64,000 bases of DNA from assembly GCA_900317505.1 (NCBI GenBank), contig ONHB01000003.1:1-64000 (forward strand), given 5' to 3'. The position numbers were made by a program, and so were the translations under genes. Source of the DNA: an uncultured Lachnospiraceae bacterium (GTDB lineage Bacteria; Bacillota; Clostridia; Lachnospirales; Lachnospiraceae). A model generated the notes under the pieces. That model searched no databases, was not told the DNA's origin, and saw nothing but the letters and a program-made list of their open reading frames with translations. Below are positions 54,150 through 61,942 of the stretch, piece after piece. Every line of letters starts with the position of its first letter. Positions within the stretch are counted from its first letter, which is position 1.

Positions 54150-54761
54150 TCATTTATAAATAATAACGGAATATCCGTCTGACTGTCCTACTGTCACAAT
54201 TCCTGATGCGTCTACAGATGCATTGTCACTAAGATACCACACACTGCCCGGTACTTCCACATCCACAGCCTCGCTGCAGATAACCACCATCTGCTCTGAT
54301 TTGTCCTCATCAGACCCTTTTTCATCTGCGGACTGTGTGCCGACCTCCTTGAGATCGCCCCACTCATATCCGTTTTGTCCGGCCTCTGAAATCGTTCCGA
54401 CAAAAAAATCACAGTTGTGAATGGATGCATAATCCCGGTATGTCTGGTAAACCATACGGGCTTTTAAAACCTGTGTCTCTGCATCATAATCAAAGTCTTT
54501 TAAACTGACGGCCTTACTATCGGAATCCTGTTTTGCATTGTAATCTGCAACCGTCTCTTCCATTTCCTGCTTCAGTTCATCTGCATCATAATAATCTTTA
54601 TCCAGTTTTTCGACAATATATTCGGTAACGTCCTGCTTTTTCCCGATACTCACGGTTGTCTGCGTAAAGTCCTTTTTGGAGGACAGGGCTCCCGAATTGC
54701 CACAGGCAGTCATCATCAGTATGAATGCGCATGCTATCATGAGCATTTTACTTTTTTTCAT
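54150..54761 (-). CDS. lipoprotein of unknown function
   Basis: 203 aa with a lipoprotein signal (MLMIACAFILMMTACGNSG, Cys20 as lipobox residue). The mature part is beta-rich, with an acidic stretch SADEKGSDEDKSEQ. It shows no recognised catalytic motif. It is expected on the outer face of the membrane. Neighbours glyS and recO give no functional clue. Confidence 0.7.
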   Translation of the reverse strand: MKKSKMLMIACAFILMMTACGNSGALSSKKDFTQTTVSIGKKQDVTEYIVEKLDKDYYDADELKQEMEETVADYNAKQDSDSKAVSLKDFDYDAETQVLKARMVYQTYRDYASIHNCDFFVGTISEAGQNGYEWGDLKEVGTQSADEKGSDEDKSEQMVVICSEAVDVEVPGSVWYLSDNASVDASGIVTVGQSDGYSVIIYK

Positions 54762-54827
54762 AATCTACCTCCACATACTTTTTCATTATAACGAACAGTT
54801 TTCAGATTTTCAACCTGCATTTTCGGA

Positions 54828-55487
54828 TTAGTCCAAAGGAAACGTCGCATTTAAAATGTCCAGACTGTGGAACACATGCCCCATAAAGCTCTTGCGGTAT
54901 TCCCGGACGCACTTTGAAAGCTCTGAAAGCACCTCTTTTGACACCACAAACGTATACAGCTTATCCAGCCCGCTTTTTACCACATAATCAATCGTATATA
55001 CCGCATCCGTGGACAGCTCCCACTCTGTCCGGATGCCCGGAAATTCACCATTGACGACCAATGCCTTTATTTCAAATATGTACATCACAAGCTCATTTGG
55101 GATCGAAGCTATGGAAAGGGCCCGCAGGGACTGGTACAAAAGCTTTAACATCTCTTTTTCATCATTGTTTTCTCTTGTGTAGTAATCAGCCACCTCTAAA
55201 AAGTACATTCCATACATGGCTCCTTCCAGATCCTCACGGAAGGAATCGAAATAATTGGAAATCTCCGCATCCACCAGCGTATAGGAGCTTTTTCCCTCAT
55301 ATAATTTGAATGTACCAAAACAAAACGGATTGGTCCTTGCCATCAGCTTGCTGCCGGGACGTCTGGCGCCTCTGGCAAATGCAGCAATTTTACCGCGCTC
55401 TCTGGTAAGAATGGTCACACGTTTATCATATTCTCCCATCGGGGCGCTCTTTACAACCAAGCCCATTACTTCTACATATTCCTGCAT
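54828..55487 (-). CDS. recO: DNA repair protein RecO
   Basis: 219 aa. The N-terminal OB-fold (GLVVKSAPMGEYDKRVTIL split: GLVVKSAPMGEYDK, RVTILTRERGK) and ARGARRPGSK are the family signature. It is shorter than most RecO and lacks the C-terminal zinc-finger cysteines. It helps load RecA onto SSB-coated DNA. Its start lies inside the yqzL-like frame, and era follows the usual recO-yqzL-era order. Confidence 0.9.
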   Translation of the reverse strand: MQEYVEVMGLVVKSAPMGEYDKRVTILTRERGKIAAFARGARRPGSKLMARTNPFCFGTFKLYEGKSSYTLVDAEISNYFDSFREDLEGAMYGMYFLEVADYYTRENNDEKEMLKLLYQSLRALSIASIPNELVMYIFEIKALVVNGEFPGIRTEWELSTDAVYTIDYVVKSGLDKLYTFVVSKEVLSELSKCVREYRKSFMGHVFHSLDILNATFPLD

Positions 55488-55632
55488 CCTGCATCGAATC
55501 TTCTTTCTGTATCTGTTCTATTCCATGTCTGTGCATTGCCTGTTTCAGGTCATCATCCCTGTGTGCACAATAAGCCAGATAATCCCTGATACTTCCCGTC
55601 ATACAAAAATGCTGCCATCCGTCATCTATCAT
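55426..55632 (-). CDS. yqzL: YqzL-like small protein
   Basis: 68 aa. DDGWQHFCMTGSIRDYLAY near residues 3-21 matches from memory the W-x-x-F-x-x-T-G-x-x-x-x-Y-L pattern of B. subtilis YqzL, which sits between era and recO as here. GGAGG lies 8 nt before the ATG. The 3' end overlaps recO by 62 bp in another frame, longer than usual, so the C-terminus may not be conserved. Function unknown. Confidence 0.6.
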   Translation of the reverse strand: MIDDGWQHFCMTGSIRDYLAYCAHRDDDLKQAMHRHGIEQIQKEDSMQDAGICRSNGLGCKERPDGRI

Positions 55633-55745
55633 AAAAGTATCCTCCGCGTTTATAAAATCATCATATGCTTGTAAATACTATGTTCTGCTTTTGCGGAATT
55701 TCTATGCAGCATTTCTATAAAAATGAAACGGTAATTTTTACATAA

Positions 55746-56666
55746 TTATAAATCTATTTCCTTTTGATTGTATCCAAAATTTTTGAGCAGATAATCGCTG
55801 TCGCGCCAGTCTTTTTTAACCTTGACCCAGAGCTTTAAATTGACACGGCACTGCATCATATCCTCGATTCCATGACGCGCATTGGTGCCGATCCTTTTTA
55901 ACATCTGGCCGCCTTTCCCGATAATGATACCCTTGTGGGAATCCTTTTCACAGATGATCGTCGCATCAATATCCACGATCTTTTTATTGACCTTCATCTG
56001 TTCCACGGATACGGCAATTCCATGCGGGATCTCATCATCCAGAATGCGCAATGCCTGCTCTCTGATAAGCTCCGCAACAATCTGTCTCTGCGGCTGGTCC
56101 GTCACGGTATCCTCATCATAAAACATCGGTCCGTACGGAAGAAATGAAAAAATCGCATCCAGTACTTCTTTGGTACCATCTCCGTTGAAGGCGCTGATCG
56201 GAATGATCTGGTCAAAATCCATCTCCTTGCGGTATGCATCAATGATGGGAAGCAGCTCTTCCTTTTGTGCCAGCATATCGATCTTGTTGATCAGCAGGAT
56301 AACCGGGACGCCAGCCTTTTTGAGCTGTTCGATAATGTGCTTGTCACCGGCACCGATAAAGGTCGAGGGCTCCACCAAAAACAGGATCACGTCCACTTCC
56401 CTGAGGGTATGCTCTGCCACATGCACCATATAATCCCCAAGCTTATTTTTCGCCTTGTGGATACCGGGGGTGTCTAAAAATACGATCTGTCCTCTGTCAT
56501 CGGTATACACGGTCTGGATCTTATTGCGGGTTGTCTGCGGCTTTTTGGATGTGATCGCAATTTTCTGCCCGATCAGATTGTTCATCAATGTTGATTTGCC
56601 TACATTTGGTCTTCCGATCAGAGTGGCAAACCCACTCTTTGTTGTCTCTTCCATATTGTTCTCCAT
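55746..56666 (-). CDS. era: GTPase Era
   Basis: 306 aa. GTPase motifs are GRPNVGKST (G1, about 18-26), DTPG (G3), NKID (G4) and SAFNGDG (G5 region). A C-terminal KH domain has GKGGQMLKRIG. It assists 30S maturation at the 3' end of 16S rRNA. AAGGA 7 nt upstream sets the start, 4 bp after the M16 peptidase stop. Confidence 0.96.
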   Translation of the reverse strand: MENNMEETTKSGFATLIGRPNVGKSTLMNNLIGQKIAITSKKPQTTRNKIQTVYTDDRGQIVFLDTPGIHKAKNKLGDYMVHVAEHTLREVDVILFLVEPSTFIGAGDKHIIEQLKKAGVPVILLINKIDMLAQKEELLPIIDAYRKEMDFDQIIPISAFNGDGTKEVLDAIFSFLPYGPMFYDEDTVTDQPQRQIVAELIREQALRILDDEIPHGIAVSVEQMKVNKKIVDIDATIICEKDSHKGIIIGKGGQMLKRIGTNARHGIEDMMQCRVNLKLWVKVKKDWRDSDYLLKNFGYNQKEIDL

Positions 56667-56670
56667 GATT

Positions 56671-59595
56671 TTATCCTTCTACAAGATTGTAAAGTCCGTC
56701 AAATAAATCCTGATTGTCCTTCATCTTTTCTTCTGCACCGATCACACAGAATGCATGCTCATCCATGAATGCCTCAATATGATCGCCTAAAGCATTGATC
56801 TCTTTGACACCGGTGCTTAAAAGCTCATCCCGCTCTTTTTGCTCATCCTCAAGGCTCCATTCTGAAAAATATGCAGTCATGGAGCGCAGCCCCTTTGCCT
56901 GCGGCGTAAGCGGTGTATCCTTGTCGCTGATGGCTCCGATCACATATTTGGTCATCGTATCTTCATCAGCCTTGTAATTGCGGATGTAATCGGCTGCATT
57001 TTCATAAATGTCCACGGTTTCCTTTAAATTGGGATCCCGGTAAGATACAAAGCTGCATTCACCGGTCCTGCGGAAGGCGCTCATACAGCCATATGCCCCG
57101 CCCTTGACGCGGACATTCAGCCACAAATAATCATAGCCCATCATAACACGCAAAACGGCAAGCGATCCTGTATAGGAAAGCCCCTTCTTTTTGTAATTGC
57201 CGCTTCTGCATACAAACTGTACCGAACCGGAGGTCTTAAAGCCTTCATTCTTTTTGGACAATGAAATCTGCAGTGTATTTTTCTCTACCGGATCGGTATA
57301 AAGTTTCTTGGTAAATGCAGGAATTCTGTCAAGCACCTCGCGAAGACCTTCCTTTGTTCCTGTATAATCGACCATGAAATTTTCCGGACGACAAATTTTA
57401 TGCAGCATAAGCTGCAGTTTTTCTGTAAAAGCATCAGACTCGGCATCAAAGTTGCGGATGAACCGGCATAAGTTCTGATAAAATGTAATTCCGCCTAAAG
57501 CTTCTTCAATGTAGGCAAGCTTATCATAATAGGAATTGGCCCTGAGCTGCGCTGTCACATGCCCTGAGCTCATAAACTGCGCCTCTTTTTTGGACTTGGT
57601 CTCTTCCAAAATCTCCAACAGACGCTTTTTGTCGGTAAAGATTGTCTCAAACAGCATTTCCTCGATCAGGTCAAAGGCCTCTTTGGTCTCACCATACAGG
57701 GTCTTTGCCTTGCATTCAAAATGTAAGCGGAATTTATCACTGTCTTTGGCATTGCCATAAATATTGATGCAGGGAACGATGCCGCCCGTTCTCATAAATA
57801 CTTCATTGAAATACGCACCATAATCGTGACGCTTGGTATCCATCATGCCGACAACAAGCTTTAATACGCCAAGCACAAACAGCTCATCTTCACTGATTCC
57901 GTCTATATTGAAGATCAATCTTGTATAGGAAACTCCGTTTGTGAAAATATCATGGAACAGCACATCAGTCGATCCGGCTTTTAAAAGCTCATTGACAAAC
58001 GGCTCTGCTTCTTTTTTCAGATCGTTTCTGCCAAGCATCGGGATCTTTTTGAGATTTTCCTTGGAATCCTCTGATTCCTGATACTCTGCCAGCTCTTTAG
58101 TCTGACGTACCAGCTCTTCTACTTCTGTTTCACTTAAAGATGCCTTGTAATCCGCAAGCTTCTTTGCAAGCTCTTTTTCCTTGATGGTATTTAGTCCCTT
58201 GTGCGGAACAACACAGACATATGCCTTGTGCGGATTGTCAAGCAGATATTTCTTTACGAGCTTTTCATAATAATCGGTATCGATCTTTTCTTTGAGGATA
58301 CGGAAGGTATCTCCTGCCTCAATATGAAGGAACGGTTCATTTTCATCATAGATCCAGCTGTCAAGCATCTGCAGTCCGTACATCAGTCCCTTGGGATAAG
58401 AGCCAAAATCGGCCTCTCTGTAACGGAATTCAAATAAGTTTAGGGCTGCCTTTAAGGCATTTTTGTCAATGCCCTGCTCTACAGCTTTTTTCAGCTCAGC
58501 TTCTATAATATCCAGAAATTCCTGCTTCTGGGAAAGCTCTGCATTTTTGGCCACAATGGAAAAATACGGCTGGTAGACGCCGTTATCAAAGCCGCCATAG
58601 CTCTCTGTTCCGATGCCTTTCTGTAACAGAGCCTTTTTGACCGGAGCTCCGGGTGCGGAGCAAAGTGCATAATCAAGTATCTGGAAAGCAATATAACGCT
58701 CTGCATCCAGTACATTGCCGATTACCGCATTGTAGGATAAGTAGGTGTTGTGCTCCGTGGATTCCTGCTCTGTGATGGAATACTCCCTGACGATATCAAG
58801 AGGCTTGTCAAATGCTTTCTGCTCTTCGATTGCAGAATCGACCTTCTGATCATCAAAGGCTGACAGATATTCTTTATCGAGCCATCTCAGCTTTTCTTCC
58901 ATATCCATATTACCGTACAGATAAATATAGCTGTTGGACGGATGATAATATTTTTGATGAAAGGCGATAAACTCCTCATAAGTCAGGTTGGGGATATCAT
59001 CGGGATCTCCGCCCGATTCATTGGCATAGGTGTTGTCCGGGAACAAGGAATTGAGGATAGCGCGGTCCAAAACATCATCCGGTGAAGAAAACGCGCCCTT
59101 CATTTCATTGTATACAACACCATTGATCTTGATAGGATCAGACGCATCTTCAATCTCATAATGCCAACCTTCCTGCTTGAAGATCTTGCGTTCTTTGTAG
59201 ATATTGGGATAAAAAACAGCATCCAGATAAACATCCATCAGATTCTGAAAATCCTTGTCATTGCAGCTTGCTACCGGATACAGGGTCTTGTCGGGATAGG
59301 TCATGGCATTTAAAAATGTATTTAACGATCCCTTTACAAGCTCTACAAACGGATCCTTTACCGGAAATTTGCGGGATCCGCACAAAACAGAGTGTTCCAT
59401 GATATGGGCAACTCCGGTGCTGTTATCAGGTGTTGTACGAAATCCGATATAAAAAACCTTGTTGTCATCATCATTTGATAAAAGTACGATACGTGCTCCG
59501 CTCTTTTTGTGTCTGAGTAACATTCCCTCTGAATTGAGATCGGGAAGGTCCTCTTTTTTGATTAATTCATATTCTTTGAGCATATCCAAATTCAT
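56671..59595 (-). CDS. M16C family zinc metallopeptidase
   Basis: 974 aa, normal for the presequence-protease (Cym1/PreP-like) branch. The inverted zinc motif HIMEH lies near residues 63-67 in AHIMEHSVLCGSR, with the distal Glu in FVELVKGSLNTF. It has four homologous domains and the hinge region typical of the family. It degrades short unfolded peptides within a closed chamber. It is followed closely by era. Confidence 0.9.
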   Translation of the reverse strand: MNLDMLKEYELIKKEDLPDLNSEGMLLRHKKSGARIVLLSNDDDNKVFYIGFRTTPDNSTGVAHIMEHSVLCGSRKFPVKDPFVELVKGSLNTFLNAMTYPDKTLYPVASCNDKDFQNLMDVYLDAVFYPNIYKERKIFKQEGWHYEIEDASDPIKINGVVYNEMKGAFSSPDDVLDRAILNSLFPDNTYANESGGDPDDIPNLTYEEFIAFHQKYYHPSNSYIYLYGNMDMEEKLRWLDKEYLSAFDDQKVDSAIEEQKAFDKPLDIVREYSITEQESTEHNTYLSYNAVIGNVLDAERYIAFQILDYALCSAPGAPVKKALLQKGIGTESYGGFDNGVYQPYFSIVAKNAELSQKQEFLDIIEAELKKAVEQGIDKNALKAALNLFEFRYREADFGSYPKGLMYGLQMLDSWIYDENEPFLHIEAGDTFRILKEKIDTDYYEKLVKKYLLDNPHKAYVCVVPHKGLNTIKEKELAKKLADYKASLSETEVEELVRQTKELAEYQESEDSKENLKKIPMLGRNDLKKEAEPFVNELLKAGSTDVLFHDIFTNGVSYTRLIFNIDGISEDELFVLGVLKLVVGMMDTKRHDYGAYFNEVFMRTGGIVPCINIYGNAKDSDKFRLHFECKAKTLYGETKEAFDLIEEMLFETIFTDKKRLLEILEETKSKKEAQFMSSGHVTAQLRANSYYDKLAYIEEALGGITFYQNLCRFIRNFDAESDAFTEKLQLMLHKICRPENFMVDYTGTKEGLREVLDRIPAFTKKLYTDPVEKNTLQISLSKKNEGFKTSGSVQFVCRSGNYKKKGLSYTGSLAVLRVMMGYDYLWLNVRVKGGAYGCMSAFRRTGECSFVSYRDPNLKETVDIYENAADYIRNYKADEDTMTKYVIGAISDKDTPLTPQAKGLRSMTAYFSEWSLEDEQKERDELLSTGVKEINALGDHIEAFMDEHAFCVIGAEEKMKDNQDLFDGLYNLVEG

Positions 59596-59610
59596 GTTGT
59601 CACAGTCTCC

Positions 59611-60039
59611 TTATACATGCAAAAGCATCATATTTCGTTTTTTCATGCTGATCTCCTGCACCATATACTGGTCGGGATGCGCATGCAGTTCTTTATTGTT
59701 CATAAAATCACGCAATGAATAATCCTTTATATCATAGGTTTCCTTCATTTTTCCTTTTTTATCCGTTTTTCTGATAAGACAGATCACCTTGATGCTGATA
59801 TGAAGCTGCTTGTAGGCCATATAACTGACCGAATCCTCTTTTAAAGCCAGCAAATGCTCCGCGATCGTCATATCGGGTGATACCTCTTTTAAAAAGATAC
59901 GGTATACAGCATCTTTTATTTTGCAGGGTACATCATCATAATCGGCAAGATCCTGATATGTCATCCTTGCGCCAAGGTATACATTGGAAAAATCCTGTAG
60001 CGCATATTTATAATCTTCATCCTGAAATTCCAGTGCCAT
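59611..60039 (-). CDS. hypothetical protein next to the M16C peptidase
   Basis: 142 aa, soluble, mixed alpha/beta. DYSLRDFMNNKELH is near the C-terminus. No family recognised. The ATG at 60039 has AGGAG 9 nt upstream; an ATG two codons earlier is closer to it. It overlaps the end of the sigma-like gene by 23 bp, so the two are probably translated together. Confidence 0.6.
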   Translation of the reverse strand: MALEFQDEDYKYALQDFSNVYLGARMTYQDLADYDDVPCKIKDAVYRIFLKEVSPDMTIAEHLLALKEDSVSYMAYKQLHISIKVICLIRKTDKKGKMKETYDIKDYSLRDFMNNKELHAHPDQYMVQEISMKKRNMMLLHV

Positions 60040-60784
60040 TGTCATCTTCTCCTATATCCAGTGTATCAATCTGTTTTCCGCTCCATTTGTATGCCTGTAT
60101 GATCTCATCCTCGCTAAAATCAGTCTCTGCCGCAAGCTCGGCGGGTGTGACCTTGCGTCTCATGTCCCGGTAAAGCTCTTCTGCCGCATCAGCCACCTGT
60201 ACAACCCGTTCCAAAATCTTTGCATCGGCTTCTTTTTCGTCAGATTCTGCTGAGATCAGCACTTCCATGGCATCCATGATCATCTTGGCAATATAGCCGT
60301 CCGCATCCTCTGCCTTGTCAATACAGCCTGCCATGGATACCGCTGCAGTCAATGCCACATTGCCCTCTCCGATCAGGTCCTCAAGCAATACATTCTGACC
60401 GACATAGAGCTTGGCAATCTCCACAACCTTTGGCAGATATACTTCAACCAGCTTTTGCTGCGCTTCCAGATCATCCTCGATCGCACGCACGATCAGGGCA
60501 TCCTTTTCTGCATCGGAAATCGACGGCAGTCCCTCCAGCTCTTCCATGAACATGCCAAGAAAATCCCTGTCATCCTCACTTAAAGCCTCCTCCGGGTCAA
60601 ACTCATCATCGATCCGGATCTGATTTTTCTGCAGATATTCATGGATATAAGGCATCTTGTCCTCGGCAATCTCCGACTGGACAAAGGCTTCCTTAATCTG
60701 GTCTGATGAAAGCTGGTTGCCCTGATTTTTACCAAGTCTTACCAGAGCACTGAGTTCTTTTACAAAAATTTCTTCCTGTTTCAT
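60017..60784 (-). CDS. degenerate sigma-70-like protein without promoter-recognition regions
   Basis: 255 aa. Residues 1-60 resemble sigma region 1.1 (LGKNQGNQLSSDQIKEAF), and 83-150 resemble regions 1.2-2.2 (LVEVYLPKVVEIAKLYVGQ, DLIGEGNVAL). Residues 207-235 resemble region 3 (RRKVTPAELAAETDFSEDE). The aromatic region 2.3-2.4 is replaced by DADGYIAKMIMDAMEV, and region 4 is absent. It may bind core RNA polymerase without recognising promoters. Activity as a normal sigma factor is unlikely. Function unknown. Confidence 0.65.
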   Translation of the reverse strand: MKQEEIFVKELSALVRLGKNQGNQLSSDQIKEAFVQSEIAEDKMPYIHEYLQKNQIRIDDEFDPEEALSEDDRDFLGMFMEELEGLPSISDAEKDALIVRAIEDDLEAQQKLVEVYLPKVVEIAKLYVGQNVLLEDLIGEGNVALTAAVSMAGCIDKAEDADGYIAKMIMDAMEVLISAESDEKEADAKILERVVQVADAAEELYRDMRRKVTPAELAAETDFSEDEIIQAYKWSGKQIDTLDIGEDDNGTGISG

Positions 60785-60809
60785 ATTGTATTTCCAATCT
60801 TTTTAAATT

Positions 60810-61727
60810 TTAAACATCATTTTTGATATGCGTATGGGTGTAAATATGCTTGGAGCAGTATTCATAATTGCCATCGCATTTGGAGCAGAAACGGAAGGTC
60901 TCGTCCGGATCTGATTCCTCGGTACGTCCGCAGATCGCACATTTGTGCCGTGTGATACTCTTCGGGCGAATTGTCTTTTTCTGAAATTCTCTCTGTCTCT
61001 TCATCTGCGTCGGCGTCCGAAAGCTCTTCCTTGTAATGATAAAGAACACAAGGACATTGAACAGGGAAAATAAAATAACGGTTCCCTTGACGATTCCATA
61101 AAAGACATTGGATGCAAAAGCGGTAAAGATCGTATAAGCCATGATCAGTACATAGAAAATGCCAAGCACCTTTGCCTTGATCGGAATGACAAACATAAAC
61201 AACATCTGGGAATCCGGGAATGTAATGGCAAATGCCAAAAAGATAGACATACTGATATAGTATGTGCTGAACATGTAAGAATATCCGGATGACATCACAC
61301 TCATATAATCAACACCGGCTGCCAGTGCTCCCGATCCGCTTCCGATAAAAAATGTAATAATATACAGAATAACGGCGCCAAGAAGTGTAAAGATAATGCC
61401 CATAAACATAAAGACATTGTAACGAAATGTCCCCCATGTCCGCTCTAACAGTGTTCCTATGCTAAAATAGCAGTACAGCATCACAAGGGTAAACAGATCA
61501 AAGCTTCCCGGCGGAATGAGAAGCCAGGTCACAATTCTCCAGACCTGTCCATGTAAAATTGCATAAATATCCAGCGTCAGGTACCCGATCAGGTTGCTGA
61601 TCGCCGGATTGTAATTAGCGGAAAGCTGTAAAAGATACCCTATGGCATAGCATATGATCAGATATAATGTCAGGTTGGGGATCGCATACTTTCCGTATTT
61701 TTGTTCTAATTTTGTAAACCACAACAT
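60810..61727 (-). CDS. rhomboid-fold membrane protein with C-terminal zinc motif
   Basis: 305 aa, six hydrophobic segments in the first 225 residues, with GQVWRIVTWLLIPPG near residues 56-70, the typical W-R rhomboid entry. The catalytic GxSG serine is not obvious (only GSGSGALAAG), so it may be an inactive rhomboid. The tail has CAICG, CSKC and CSKHIYTHTH, suggesting one or two zinc sites. The start at 61727 has GAGG 7 nt upstream. Confidence 0.75.
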   Translation of the reverse strand: MLWFTKLEQKYGKYAIPNLTLYLIICYAIGYLLQLSANYNPAISNLIGYLTLDIYAILHGQVWRIVTWLLIPPGSFDLFTLVMLYCYFSIGTLLERTWGTFRYNVFMFMGIIFTLLGAVILYIITFFIGSGSGALAAGVDYMSVMSSGYSYMFSTYYISMSIFLAFAITFPDSQMLFMFVIPIKAKVLGIFYVLIMAYTIFTAFASNVFYGIVKGTVILFSLFNVLVFFIITRKSFRTPTQMKRQREFQKKTIRPKSITRHKCAICGRTEESDPDETFRFCSKCDGNYEYCSKHIYTHTHIKNDV

Positions 61728-61848
61728 ATAACTACCTCGATTAGTCTGAATTTTTACATACTGTTTTATTTTAGCATGCCATTTTTTTTGTGTAAACAAT
61801 GGACGAAAATTTTCCACTTTCTTTATAATTTATTAAGACTTTGCACAA

Positions 61849-61877
61849 TTGAACTTTTGAAATTCCTGTCGTATAAT
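61849..61877 (+). promoter_or_regulatory. sigma-A promoter of the dehydratase activase gene
   Basis: TTGAAC (61849-61854) and TATAAT (61872-61877) are 17 nt apart, an excellent match. The leader is about 60 nt, and AAGGAG lies 6 nt before the ATG. Confidence 0.8.
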
Positions 61878-61942
61878 ATCAACGTGTGTCGAAACCACAT
61901 TATATATAAATAAGAAACAATACTTTTTTAAGGAGTGAAATC

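Noticed and set aside
61727..61817. N-terminal extension of the rhomboid-like protein
   Set aside because: The extra residues are hydrophilic and AT-driven; GAGG before 61727 and the family-like start favour the shorter form.
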